64,000 nucleotides of DNA from Phlyctochytrium arcticum (GCA_025602905.1 JAHLKI010000003.1:806001-870000), one strand, 5' to 3'; counted from the first letter of the stretch, positions 9,741 through 22,000 are shown. A program made the numbers and translations. The notes: a model not told the origin generated them from the sequence alone.

Positions 9741-11106
9741 GGGCCCCCCCCCCCCCTTGCGGTCTGTTCCCAGACGAACCGCCTCTTTGCGGTTGCCGGA
9801 TTCAGAACTCCCTCCGTTCTGACCACTGCCCTTACCACCTTTGTGATAAGGTGCTGCCTTGCGAGAAGCGCGAGATTGAACCGCGGATACACTCGCCTTC
9901 CCCCTCTTGGAAGACGATCCGGAAGGTCCAGGGTTGGCGGGATCGGTGGGCGCGGAACCCTCAGTGGGTGCGCCGGCGGCATAGACATACTGCCGTTGTT
10001 GTTGAGGGAGAAAATCTCCAGCAACTCCGATCCAATGCGCTGCAGGTCCGCCACTGTGGCTGGAGCGATACAGTACCTGCATTCGCCGACCTCACTGAAA
10101 GGGCATGACGCAAAATGTCTTTGCCCATAGAAGCCCAGACATGCCCTCCTCGGTTCAACCCATCCCTGAAAAGGGCACGTACCTCGGAATCGGGCAGAGG
10201 CTCTCCTCCTACAGCCAGTTGGGAGGTCAGACGGTTAAAAAGCGCTAGGTACTCCGAGTAGTTGCTGCATTGCAACCCTCTCAATTGGGCAATAACCCGA
10301 GGTCTCGGGTTACGCTCCATGAAGCGACTCCGCAACATCACTTCAAAGTCCGTTCTGCAACGGGGGCGAGATGGACCAAGTGAGTCCAACCACGATCTCG
10401 CGGCTCCCGTCAGATGACGCTCCATGTACTGCACATAGCCAGTACGCATCCGGTTGTCGTATGCGGTTCCTGAAGATGGGTGGTCCAGGTAGTCGTGATG
10501 ACGTACCAAGAAGTCAGGTATCCTTTCGGCCGTGCAATCCTCCCGAATTCCCGCAAAACGAGCCTCGCTCGCCGACTTCTGCAAGGACTTCAGCTCGCTC
10601 ACTTCAAAGAAGGAGCTGCCTACATGGGGAGTGGACCCAGGGTTCACCGGCATTCCGGGTACCTGCGCTTCCTGCTCCCGGAGCTGTCCCTTCAACCGGA
10701 CTACTTCGTCACGGAGAGCACAGAGCTCTGCCTCGGTCTCGGGGATTGGGCCCTTACCCTTGTCCCTGGCATCAGTCGCAGTCAACTTCAACTCCGCAAG
10801 GCTTCCGCCAAGCGCTGCGCCAGTCAACCCACGACGTTGCTCAGTGAGGGGTTGCCCAGCAGGGGGAGAGGGGTCAGCTCCACCCTCGACGTCCATAAGG
10901 TCATCGACGGTCTCACCTTCCTCCAACTCACTTTGCCCCGCGGCAAGGTCCATGTCGTCCTCTGACTCCATGGCCTCTTCCTCCTTCTCACGGAAAGCTT
11001 GTTAGTCTTCCTTCCTCACGGCCTCCTCCTTCTTGTCACGTTTCGACGCTTCACCGTCGGTGGCACCCTTCTGCCCCTTGCGAGTCTTCGAAGGCTTGGA
11101 AGTCAT
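9662..11106 (-). pseudogene. Gypsy 1 gag with CCHC zinc knuckle
   Basis: The probable start is ATG 11106 (MTSKPSKTRKGQKG). One in-frame TAA at 11002-11004 precedes the long frame from 10971, which is acidic and then gives a capsid-like helical region (about 10000-10550, for example TGAARSWLDSLGP and NYSEYLALFNRLTSQL). A frame change near 9990 leads to a basic Gly/Ser-rich stretch. A second, across a run of 13 C (9744-9756), puts the zinc knuckle CFVCGSTAHVARMC in a third frame. At least two frameshifts and one stop make it non-functional unless frameshifting is programmed. Confidence 0.8.
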
Positions 11107-11206
11107 GATACTGGAAAGAAAGAACGGATACGTGAGAGAAGGGTAAAGTTCAAAAACTTCAAAAACAAAATTGGAAAGCCGACCTTGTTTTCAATCAAAC
11201 CATGAA

Positions 11207-11219
11207 GGTGGTGCTACCA
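11207..11219 (-). other. Gypsy 1 primer-binding site (tRNA-iMet 3' end type)
   Basis: On the minus strand TGGTAGCACCACC lies directly after the LTR end (...TTTGCA). TGGTAGCA is the usual complement of an initiator-tRNA 3' end. The identical 13-mer is at 50496-50508 beside the gypsy 2 LTR, which supports the assignment. Confidence 0.65.
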
Positions 11220-11500
11220 TGCAAAGGGGTCAGGGGGATCGGTCTGATGAAAGAAAGGGGCTCAAAGAAAAGTAAAATGGACGCTATATGCAACTTCCCA
11301 GTTTGCGAGAGTTCGGGTAGTGTAATGGTCGAAAAACACTTAAAGTTATGTCTAATGCTATCAGAGAACTTTATGAAGGAAGAAAACCTGTTACGAGTGT
11401 GGTGCATGCCAGCTCGCGCAGTAATGATTGCTACCGCTCTCAGGGGCCAATGACACATGTCATTCGGCCGCCTGCCGCTAGTATAAAAGAACCAGAACCC
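11220..11500 (-). repeat. Gypsy 1 5' LTR (outer limit approximate)
   Basis: The inner end at 11220 is fixed by the primer-binding site. The LTR shares blocks with the gypsy 2 LTR on the minus strand, notably CTGGGAAGTTGC. The outer end is unclear, somewhere about 11450-11510. No matching 3' LTR is present on the left, because the element is truncated in RT. Confidence 0.55.
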
Positions 11501-12055
11501 GTCACACAGTCCACGGAAAGAGGAATAGCCTCGTTCAAAACCCACAAGATGGCATCGATCATAGCCTTGCGGACAGGGGTAGCGTCAGGATGATTGGCCG
11601 CCAACTTGTAGGTTTTTAAAAGTTCCTCTCGACATTCCTGCCATGCGGTCATGGCAAGGGCCAGCATAGCTGTTCTGCGTTTAGGCCGCATCTTGATTGG
11701 CGTGGTGTTCTCAATTTCAGGGTACCCAGCAATCCAGAGGGGATGAATCAGCGTCCAAGCATTTACAGGATGAGGACAGCCTCCTGAAAGTTGAGTGTTA
11801 CATGCATTAAGTCGGGAACTGCCAGTACATGTGGTTGTAAAGCCTGGTACTTTGGGGATCTGAGCAGCTTGTTGACGTACATCCATATGTAAAAATCCCC
11901 GGCCAGCATAAAGGACTGTTTATGTACAAGATCCAGCCTACTTTGGACAGAAAAGCCTCTATGTTGTCCATGACGGTGTGGTGGTAAGTAGGGTCGAGGT
12001 GAGGAGTCAGCCGGTGATGCCGCCTTCTCGCGTTTCTGTAATAGTGTTTGATCAA
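11501..12055 (-). pseudogene. Unrecognised coding remnant right of gypsy 1 LTR
   Basis: Two minus-strand frames join near 11886 by one frameshift. The upstream part contains MDNIEAFLSKVGWIL. The downstream part contains FTTTCTGSSRLNACN, AWTLIHPLWIAGYPEIE and a helical tail, RTAMLALAMTAWQECREELL. Composition looks coding, but no family is recognised. The gypsy LTR appears to abut or cut its 3' end. Confidence 0.35.
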
Positions 12056-12318
12056 TAAAAGGTCTTCTGTGTGGGTTTTTTACTCAATTTTTATTGATGT
12101 ATACAAGGCTCAAAAACAAACAAGAACAAATTCCTTCCCCACTCTTCTTATACCGTCTCATCCCTCGGTTTCACCCCAGGTTTCTCCCCTCTACAATTCC
12201 CTCGGGATGCTGCGCAACATATTCCTTGCCAATGAGTCACAACCATCCCAAATCGAATTCAAGGCTAAGCCCATCGCACTTCACGACAACGGGCTTAAGG
12301 TCATCAGCTGACTTTATG

Positions 12319-13066
12319 GGATTATTATCGCTCCCAATAATATGGAAGAATGGAAGTCTTCTTGAGATGCCGCCTTTGTTGCCATGCTACAGTATAAACA
12401 TACATTTTCTTGGAGAGAACTTCGCCATTGCACAACTTGGCATAGCTTTCGCTTCCGGGGCCTTTGATGACCTGGGGGATCCATGGCACGTCCTGCAGGA
12501 GAGAGGCATTCAAACTTCCAATACCAGGGGGAAGTGCTTTGAGGTCTCAATGAAGCTCCACTGCATAGTTGGCAGTTGTTCTTGCGCTTGTAAACTTTCC
12601 TGGCGCATTAGCGGTGCTTGGTATGGCGCGAATCTGACACCAGTGAAAATCGTCAATCGTGACTACAAGAAGGGGGTTTGTTTGGAGAATGTCCTTTGCC
12701 ACGGCCTCTTGCGACTCCAGGATTAGATTGTTTGAACGGGCAACCGACTTTGACGGATTGTAGCAGATCCCTACTCTCGAAAAGTATCACTGCAGGGTAT
12801 ATGACTGACCGATCATCTGCCGTGCAACGATTTGTTTGATATAGTCGCACCTCCTATCCATGGTATGGGCTTCATAGAAGATGGAAAAAATAATTTTTCT
12901 CTTCATGCGGTCCCTGTAGACCACGGATTGGAGTGGTGTGTCCTTGAAGCCAATCGAGGTGGCCTTGAGCTCGTACAGACGAGGGTATGCCCCAATGAAT
13001 CCATCGACATCGACAAAGGGATTCCCGTCGAAAGGACGTTTGATGAAGTCTACATGGCGTTATTCA
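12319..13066 (-). pseudogene. Unrecognised ~245-codon remnant with two UGA stops
   Basis: One minus-strand frame is open from about 13066 to TAA 12319 except for two TGA codons (about 12796 and 12550). It reads like a real protein: DFIKRPFDGNPFVDVDGF, IFYEAHTMDRRCDYIKQIV, LLVVTIDDFHWCQIRAIPST, QDVPWIPQVIKGPGS. VTIDDFHW could be an acidic catalytic site of a DDE-type transposase, but that is speculation. No start codon is seen. The region to the right (13160-13734) holds nothing I can assign. Confidence 0.4.
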
Positions 13067-13159
13067 AGTCATTGACCGTTGCGGGATCCTCTTCATCCGG
13101 TTTTGAAGGAGTGATAATTGTGATGGCATCCAAGTTCTCCGGCTCATCATGATCAACCG

Positions 13160-13734
13160 TCATGACTACGGCTTCATCCTCATCTGCATTTGCTTCCGGC
13201 GATTCATCTGGTACACTTTCCACAGGTTGGAAGAATCCGTATTTATACCATCAAGATCGACACCCTTCGCAAGCATATGGGGCAGCGGCCCTACGCGCAA
13301 GCTGAGGCTTCACACCATTCATCGCCAGCTTACCAAGCTCGTCATATCCAAACTTGTAAAATCAGGAGGAGTTCTTGGTCCCACAACCAAAGCAGCCGGG
13401 TATAAATTACCACTTGCCGTTCTTTCTTCCAGGCACTTCATAGAACCAAACGCGTGAGCCAACAGCCTGAGGATTTCCGAGGTTCAAGGAAAAAGGCAAA
13501 TGACAAAGGAATTACAATCAGTAGACTGGAGCGGCACTTGATGTTCAAGTTAATCAAGATGCCCATCTCACCTTCCTTTTCGGCGGCATGCTGTCACTTG
13601 CATGTTGGAATACTAAAGATAAGGTCAGAAAAGGTTGGGATAAAGTCACAGAGTCTCCCTCCCATACTGGTTGAGGTGAGTTTCAACAGTTTACTGGAGG
13701 TGTGTAGTGCAAAAGATCGCGTGGAAATGGACAG
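13160..13734. other. No supported gene
   Basis: Only short, unpatterned frames. It lies between the unrecognised remnant and the Harbinger transposase and may include the transposon's left terminus, which I could not delimit. Confidence 0.3.
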
Positions 13735-15025
13735 ATGGTGAACAAATGTTTTGCAAAAACGTATGTAAAACGGCCAGGTTGGATCAGCTTACTAAATGTT
13801 ACAATGACTGTGCCTCCCCATAGTAAAACTCGGGTTGCGCTGAGTGTCTTGGCCAAAGCAATTACGATCGAGCCCGAATGTGAAGATTGGCTTTCGAGTG
13901 ACAAGGATTGCAACTCCAGTAGTGAGGATCGTCCCGATGATCACAACTACCAGCCAATGAAAGTCATCCCCGCTGTGCTCGGCGCCCTTCAAAATGCCCG
14001 GTACTTGTATGAGCGGCCGCCCATTCCAAAGCAATCGTTCCTACCGTTCTGGATGCCGGCCGCCTCCAAAACAAAATCAGATGCTCGCGTGAAACCTTTC
14101 ATGTGTTGGCCGACATGCTTAGGACCAATCCTGCATTCTTTGCGGATGGCCCCACAAAGCAAGCGCCCGTGGAGCTCCATCTGATAGTGGCCCTGTCGCC
14201 CTTTGCTCAGAGCAGACACGGCGCTCGTATCACGAGGCTGTCCAGGATGTGGGGGGTCTCGGAAGGGTCCATTTGGAATTACATGAGAAGAGTAATTACC
14301 GCTGCTGGGGCTTGCACCTCAGTGGTTGCGGTGGCCCACCCCCGAAGCAAAGGTTTGTTGCCAGGCCTCTATTAGGCGGAAGTCAGAATTTCCTGACTGC
14401 ATTGGGTCCGTAGACGGAAGCCTTATTCCGCTTTACAAGAAACCCATCCGGGACGGCGAGGCCTATGATACTCGAAAGTCGAGGTATTCAGTTTCCCGGA
14501 TGGTCGTATGTGATGATGAGAAGACAATCATCATCATCTTTAGCGAATGTCCGGGATCATATCACGACAGCAGAGTGTTTAAGAGCTCGGAATTGTACAC
14601 CAACCAAGCCTGGCACTTCTCGGGGGAGGAGTACATTAGTGGCAATTCGGCTTACCAGTGCACACCCACCGTCATTACATCCTAAAAAAAGCCTGCTGCC
14701 AACCTAGCAGAAAACAAGGCCTTCAATTATGCAGTTGCAAAGCTGCGGGTTGTCAATGAGAATTGTACAGGCCTGCTGAAAGGGAAATTCCAGAGCTTGA
14801 AAGAGCTCCGCCCTCGCGGAAGGTTGGATTGCCGCGTGCTGTGTCCTCCACAACATTCTGTTACAGGTAGATGAGACCTACGACAATGACGAATTCGCTG
14901 CCCAAGAAGACGCAGATCAGGCAGGTAGTGGCGGTGAGGACGACGAGGAGAGCGATGGCTGGAATAAGCGCGAACTTGTAAAGCAGGATGTAGCGATGTG
15001 GGAATTGGCCAGACGACAACGATAG
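13735..15025 (+). pseudogene. PIF/Harbinger-type DDE transposase, decayed
   Basis: Three frames together give a DDE_Tnp_4-like protein. The N-terminal domain (13800-14100, frame A) leads to a helix-turn-helix-like region (14103-14300, frame B) with APVELHLIVALSPF and MWGVSEGSIWNY. The catalytic core (14326-14870) has FPDCIGSVDGSLIPLYKKP (first Asp), PGSYHDSRVFKSSELY (second Asp) and SGNSAYQ, where GDSAYP is usual. An in-frame TAA at 14683-14685 and a frameshift near 14815 precede the conserved WIAACCVLHNILL segment and an acidic tail ending at 15025. It faces the Myb/SANT gene on the opposite strand, the usual two-gene Harbinger layout. Not functional as read. Confidence 0.8.
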
Positions 15026-15198
15026 ATATGTATTTTGAGATTTATAGACAATGAAGATATGTGATATGTTTCAGATAATCAGATGAAGTACTTTCCACTA
15101 ATCAACTCCCGTATATTAGAGCTTGTCTTTGAAGGCAGCAGTGGTACAACATACCTTAAGTTGAAGCCCCAGGCACGCATTTCTATTAACTTGAGCTC

Positions 15199-16281
15199 CG
15201 CTTGAACCTTGGCTGCTTCCGCGTTGGCCTAGGCTTGTTCCGCCTCAATTTTTGGAATGGCAAGCTCTTCCTTCCTCAGATGTTCTGCGTCCTCTACTTC
15301 AAGGCCGATTCGGCGTCGGCAAGTGTCGTCGTTCGCTCCTCCAGGCGCTGCTCCCGATCCGCACGCTCTCGCTCCCAGACCGACCGCTCTCGAGACAACT
15401 TCAGCCGCTCCTCGGCTAATTGGTTGCAACAATCCTCTCTTTTCTTGATGGCTTCATTGCGCTTGTCACAGGTGCGGTTGACCAAGTCTGGAATGCCCTG
15501 TCAAACTGGACGGGATGCCGGGCGTGGGTTTCTTTGGCTGGGTCGCGACCCAGCGGTTCCCCCCCGTTGCTCCAGTTGGAGCCACCTCCGCGTTTCTGCC
15601 TGCTGGCGGGGATGCGCTTCGGTTACCTGGATGTTCCTGCGGGGACGCGCTCCTTCGCTGCGGACCACGCTGCAGGGATAGGGACGCTGCGTTTCGACGC
15701 GTGGATGAGCTGCGCGTCCCCTCGTTGTCGTTCATGATGGACTGGATGGCCATCCCGGTGCGGCGACGAGGAGCAGGCATGGCGGCGCCGGTTGAGGGGC
15801 CTTCTGAGTCGCGCGACTCGGGGTCGTTTGAGTCGTCGGTCCGCCGAGATGGCCTTCTCACTGACGTACTGATAAGACCATCAAATCCCTGGGATGAGTC
15901 GGTGGTCAACAAAGGCTTGTGCACCGCGCGGTCCATGAAGATTGGGTCAAGGTCCTCGAAACAAGGACAGATCTTGAGGACTTCATCACGAATGGACTCT
16001 ACCCCCATCTTCGCTTCGTTCGTTTGTATCCCACCCCCAGTTTGGTCCAGCTCCTTGATGGCCAACCGGTACTTGTCTTCAAACTGGGTGACATCGACCT
16101 GGCATCCTTTGGATCCCAAAAACTCGGCAGCTTCCCCAGCTACAGCAATTTTCGTCTTGCCAGAGCTGCCTGAGCGACCACTGGCATCGACTTTTCCGGG
16201 GTTGCGGAACCAGTAGTAGTTGCCATCTTTGCCCAACCAGTCCAGAAGATGCTGCTGGGGCACTATGGTCCATTTGAGGTA
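15199..16281 (-). pseudogene. Myb/SANT-like Harbinger partner protein
   Basis: The minus-strand frame begins after a likely splice acceptor (CCTAG near 16282) with LKWT, then LLDWLGKDGNYYWFRNPG, a GKTKIAVAGEAAEFLGSKG block and FEDKYRLAIKELDQTGGG, the conserved pattern of fungal Myb/SANT-like DNA-binding partners of Harbinger transposases. A long Ser/Arg/Pro-rich linker (about 15540-15900) follows. A frame change near 15470 gives a charged coiled coil (AEERLKLSRERSVWERE) and another near 15300 gives EDAEHLRKEELAIPK, ending about 15229. The first exon lies upstream, unseen. In this family the partner binds transposon ends and brings in the transposase; here that is inferred from homology. Confidence 0.65.
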
Positions 16282-17175
16282 CTAGGATGATGCCGCGGCC
16301 TCTTGACTTCACGCGCATGGGTTTCTATTGCGAGAACTAGCAGACCGGGAAGATGAAGGATTTCTGTTGGATGACATTTGTGCAGTGTAGATTTTGTATG
16401 GGTAGACGTGTGTTTGTGCAATTTTTTGAGAAGAGTTGTAATGGACCAAAGTCTCAACTTGCAGCCAGATCTGAGTTCATCATTTCATGCCATGACATCA
16501 CCTGTGCTACATTCCTAAACCCTCCCAATGTTGATAAAATAATGTTGATGTCTCCACAAGGCGCTGTGCCTGAGACGCTGGGCAAGCAAATCGCAGCCGC
16601 TGCGTCTGCCAGAGTGTAGAACCCACTCGTGACAGACTATTTGGACCCACTCAATGTCATCATGGAAAGTCTTGTTCTCTGGTATGTACCAGAGTGGTAG
16701 GGGGTGTGGGGGCCGTCCCCAGTAAAAGTGTCCATTTTGCCTGGCACAGTCATCTTGTTCCATTTATTTATTCTATTTCTCCCTCTTTTTACGCCAGATC
16801 CCTTGTTTCCTGATCACTTTTTCCTTCAATACAATTGGTCTTGATACAGTACCCCTTACCACTGCCTCCACTGTCCGTTTTTGTACCTACCTGCAATTTC
16901 CCGCCGTCCCCGCACGTTCTTCATACAGGTCATTGTGCTAATGGCGCTCTTTGGCAGTTGACGCCAGCCCCCAGCTGTTGACATTTAACTGTCCTTGCAC
17001 TCTTGTCCCGTTTGTCGCTTCAACAAGAACCACTCCATATACAGTACTCCCCATGCTATTGGATTACTCTTTGTATTTGATCACCACACAACACTACCAA
17101 CCTACGTAACTATTTACAATCACTACGATACTACCAACCTATGTAACTATTTACAAAATTATTTACAGGGTTCCC
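16282..17175. other. Non-coding spacer with 37-bp tandem repeat and hairpin
   Basis: No gene. At 17094-17119 and 17131-17156 lies a 26-bp near-identical repeat (CTACCAACCTAyGTAACTAT core), period 37 bp. At 16689-16721 a candidate Helitron 3' end reads, on the minus strand, a 5-bp GC-rich stem (TGGGG/CCCCA, 16707-16721), 14 nt, then CTGG followed by T. Confidence 0.35.
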
Positions 17176-19059
17176 TCACCTCCTCCACCTCACAAATTCC
17201 CGAGCGCTGGTCATTCTGAACTCACTCTCCACGAAGGCAGCCACCCTCTCGCGTGTTTGTCTCCAAATCCCTTCCAATCTTCTGATCTCCCCCGACAGTT
17301 CTGCACACGGTTTGAAATACGCAAGTTCTTCTGCCGTGATGGGCCGCAAGAGTTGTATTGATGACTGTCCTTCCAGGGTGGTCCCGCGCGTCCATGCAAT
17401 GTACATAGAAGTTCGTTGGGGGCTCTTCCTTTCTAAAGTGAGCATCGGAGCTATAACTGCACCAGGTAATGTTAGGCCTTGGCATTTGTCCACCGTCATG
17501 CTGGACGCGAGTACTAATGGCATTGCCTGGATGTTGTCGTTGAATCGCCGGTGTGGGAGCCGCACTTCGACCGGATCGTTCGTCAAATATGGTCGCGTCC
17601 CAACAACTCCCAATGGCAGACCTTCCTGCATCTGCACCGTCTCGTATCTGTGGAGAGCGACAAACACTATATCCGGCAGATGGTCACACACATGTTGGAC
17701 TCCTCCATTTTCCATCCTGTCCTCTGTCGTCACTGTCCCAGGATGAAGTTGGATGTTCACTACCGTCCCTATGCTGCCGTTCAGTAGCCGTCTCTTTGGA
17801 TCTGCGTTCTTTGTTATCTGCACCGGGCATCCCAACGTCAGGTCCAACGTCATCGCAAAGTTGCCAGTGCGGTTGTCGGGAAGCCGTTGCATGCTGCGTC
17901 TCTCGTGTTCCGTGATGTGCCCGCGTTTTGATGTGATGATTCGGGCATGGAAACGATATGCTATCTCCCCGCGGTTACTGACAAACTGTTCCAGAGCCGC
18001 GGAATTGAAGGCGGTTTGGTGGACATTGGCTGTCGTCAATATCGGGCGTATAAGAAGATTGGAACCGTCGGGTACTTGCTCCCCCTTCGTCAAAACCTGT
18101 CCGTTCAACTGCACGACGTCCCTTGCTGTCAACGCTCCCGTCCGCAATCTCGACATGATCTCTGCATATGGCGTCCTGTCGCCCTGCCACATATTTTTCG
18201 TCAAGAAGAAAACGCTGTCCATGGAGTTGTAGATGTGATGGCCCATCGTTGCTTTCGCTGACGCTGATGAACTTGAAGGACTATACAATTTTGTGCCCGA
18301 GAACGCTGAGAATTGCAACCAGTCGCCGCATAGCAGTATCGACACGCCGCCCATTTCCAAGCACGGTTTCCCTTTGACTGCCTTGAGTGTATCCGACAAC
18401 AACGACAGGTACTGTTTGCTGACAAGCGTCGTCTCATCCACTACCAGCAACTTCAACGGGGCATAATGGTCTTGTTTGGCCGCGGAACTTCCCTTCACTT
18501 GGCGAGAGCACGTTATTGACCAGTTGAACATTTTGCGGAGATGGATTCCTCTCGCGTTTGCTGCTGCGATTCCTGTCAGCGCTGTCGTCATGACCGCCTT
18601 CGGCCGGCCCAACAGCGCCGCTAGTTTCAACAATGCCTTCAGCACAAAACTCATGCCCGTTCCAGCACAACCCCACATCGACGCCGTGAATTGGATCTCT
18701 GCCCTATCACTGAGCGGGCCCTCCTCCTGCGGTGCTATGTCGTCCTCCGCTGTAAACTGCAAGATCAAGCTGGCGGCTGCCGTCACAAAGACGTCGTGTT
18801 GCTCCTTTGTCAATTTGAAGTTTCGTGACACTTCTGCGATTGACGGAAAGCTTTTCAAAGGTGTATCATTGTCTGCCGTGCCAATAGGGTTCCATGCAAG
18901 GTCGCCTAAGCATGCTTCGTAATAGTCCGCTTGTGTTTGCTTGGTAGGGAAACGTGCTGCAAAGCGAGTCATCCTGTTGTCATCATCGGTTGGTTCCGTG
19001 TTTGTGAAATTGGGTACAAATGACTCCGCAGACATCGAAAGCATTGAGATCGGCCTCAT
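17176..19059 (-). pseudogene. Helitron 1 PIF1-family helicase domain
   Basis: A 627-codon frame. Residues about 80-110 contain NFKLTKEQHDVFV. The Walker A region reads WGCAGTGMSFVLKALL, with Met-Ser where Lys-Ser/Thr is normal, so the catalytic lysine of GxGKT is missing. Next come the ALTGIAAANARGIHL motif, a Walker B equivalent LLVVDETTLVSKQYL, and GVSILLCGDWLQFSAF. The C-terminal motifs are GCPVQITKNAD, MTVDKCQGLTLPGAV and TSMYIAWTRGT. It is the helicase half of a RepHel protein, separated from the Rep half by a frameshift near 19050. The altered Walker A predicts loss of ATPase activity. Confidence 0.85.
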
Positions 19060-22000
19060 GGGGTATGATTGTTGAATGTTGCGGAACCTCCCCTAGACAG
19101 GTGGCGATTGTGATGGCCTCTCGTGCACATAGTAAGTCGTATATGTTGATTTCCTGTTGGCTCCCTTTGTCTGAGAGATACTCTTGTTCAGGTGGTTCTT
19201 CGGCATCCTCGTCTTCCGATTGCTCGTCCTCCGACCATTCGCCTTTGGATAGGTTTGAATTTAGTCGCACTGGAACATCCGGGTGCGCCTCCCTCATTCT
19301 GTGTTCCATGTTCCTTCGGCCCAGTTCTGCCGCGCGTCGCTTCCCCAGATAGTGGTCCTCTGTGTTGGCGAGGAACTTGCTTATGGCCTGGTAAGGTGGT
19401 GATCCATCGTCGAGTTCTGTAAACACATATAGTGACTCTTCCCACTTTGCACAGGTTTGTAGGTCTTCGGGAGATTGGTATGGCTTGAAGAGAAAAAGCA
19501 GGATTTGGCACGTTCGTTCCACTTCCGCGTTGCTTATGTCTGGCCATGTGAGATCCGCGATTTGCCTGGACACGACGTTTACGAAGACAGTGTCCTTTAT
19601 TTTCTCCATTCTGTGCGTGGTCCGTTGCGGATGCCCTGGTGCGAAACGATTTTGCTCTGGGCCCTTGGATGTCTTCTTCTTTCGATATTGGGCCGTAAAA
19701 TCGTATAGACACAAGCTTTTGTACTCTTGGCATTCCGGTCGTGCCAAGTAGTCGGTTCTATTGTTGATTGCCTTGTACCGCCCACTGCTGCTTTGACTTT
19801 GGCCGTTCTCGCCTTCCTCTACCCCCCCGTCCCAACCGCCATCCTCGAACTCCTCTACCTCCCCGGTGCCGTCTCCTTCCCTAGTGTCCGTGGCGAGCAT
19901 GATGTCGACGTCTCCTTCAAGCGTCAGCGCATTCATAATGGATTTGATGGACAGTTGCGCGACTTTGTGGGACTCGTAAAACGCCGATTTGCGGTGTAGG
20001 TACAGTGCTGCCATGGTGGACCCGATTTCCATCTTGCCAATGAGGTCTGTCACTTGTCTCTTCATACGCCGGTATCCTTGCGTGAACTGTGATACCGGTT
20101 CTCCTTGCTGATCCAGTTCCTCCTCTAGTTCCATGCTCTTCCGGAACGCTGAGACGTAGATAGTTGGAGCTTTTCGAACTCGACCTGCGCTTTGAACGAG
20201 TACTTCATCACATAGAGCTTCAAATCCGCGGCTTCCCCACCGAGCATCACACGGACGTCGTGATTGAATTTGAATAGTGTTGAAAAAAGCGGGTTGAAGG
20301 CGTTGAGGTAAAGTGATCCATTCGGTCTTTCCAGAAACACCGACATTTCGGTTACAACAGTTTTTGGCGTAGGTACATCGGGTTTGAGGAACCGACACAA
20401 ACTCCCGGTGGGCGTGCGCACACTCTTCTTGAAGCACGACTTTCTATGTTCCCATGCGTGAAGTTGGTATGCGAACAGGCTGGCTTCGAAGTTCAGGATG
20501 GTAAGAGGGTCACTTGTCGGTAAAGTTGTTTCGTATGGTAACGGCTCCCAGGAACAGTTTCTCGCCATTGCTTCCTCCCGCGTCCATAGATCCGTGGCCA
20601 GTATCCCGCCTCTTGACACCAGATAATCTGCTGAGTTCGAAGCGACATCTATATCGGCAAAACCGTCCCCGCAACAACTACAAACTGCTGTCGTCAGGGC
20701 TGTCCAATTTTTGCGGGCTCTTTGGAATGCACGTAGTGGAATAGGAACAAACTCCAATGGACCATAGCATTGACTGCAGTATGCGTGTAGCGGAACAGGG
20801 GATTTGGCCGAGACTATTGATGTGACGTAGTCTTCTATCCGGGAAAGGAACTGCGGATGTTGTGGGTTGCGCGCCATGCTCATGACTTGGCTCGTCGTCG
20901 CGGGAAGATTGTGCACCCAAACCAGAAAATGCGCGTGAAGATTTCCTGTCCCTTGATTTTGGACGGATCCCATATATGCCCGTACCATGCCGAATGCACC
21001 CCCGCCACGCACTGGTTGAGCTTTGTTGCTGTCCCATCCAAGAAACGATGTTATTTTGACGTCCATCATTCTGTCGAAGTACCGGGCAACACCAACTGGT
21101 GTCTTTCATCTGCGGCCATATTTTGGAGGCGTTGGTTGATTACTTCGGTGGCTGCTTCCGCTCCCTGATGGCTGCTGTACTGGATCACTCGGAGTGCGTT
21201 CATGGAGTCTGGAGTGACCGTGAAAAATATTGTTGGGAGCCCGAGGGTGTTTGTATACGCGTGCACCCGGTTGAGTGCTGCTGCGCGTTCCTCATTTGAG
21301 CCCCAGCAGGCAACCATCCCGGCGCGGACCCCGTTCTGTAGTGCCAGGACGTTTGCTGAAGTACGTGGCATCTCAGGAGCTGGAAGTAACCTTTGGGCTG
21401 CGGCATTCCTTTGCGCTTCGTACGCCGCATACTGCTGGATTTCTTCGAGGGTGACTGTGGCTGCCATTTCTGCCTTTTTGGGAGACAGCGAAACCCTTAG
21501 GTACAGGGACAACGACGCTCGCTTCCGGGCCATGATATCGAAGGCCATCAGTATAAACGTGGGGTGATTCGAGAAACGTTGCTCCGGTAACAGGAGGACA
21601 TATCCAAGCCATTCTTGGAGGGACACTGGGTTACGGCGGTTTTCACGGGGGCCCCCTCTTCCGTACGGCAATAGTTCCGGGACTCGCAAGTACAGGCTAT
21701 CTTCGTTGTGGTCCGAGACGAATGTCGACGATCGGATGAGGAGAATACCTGTGTGTTCCGCCCCATGAACCAAAAGATTTATGGCCCGGTTTACTTGCTC
21801 GTTCGAGTTTTCCGCGCTTCGCATGTCGATGATGAACGACGTTTGCTGTTCGACTCTGGCGGTAATGCTGTTATCTCCTTCTTCCTCTTCGGCTTGTAGT
21901 TGTTGTGGGTCTCGATGATTGCTGGTTGCTGCTTGCAAAGTTGCGATGATCCCATCAAACTCCAAATTGTCTTTCCCAACATTGGCAATGCAGCTGGTCG

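Noticed and set aside
17312..19733. Plus-strand ORFs opposite Helitron 1
   Set aside because: Antisense shadows of a clear RepHel protein with no own motifs.
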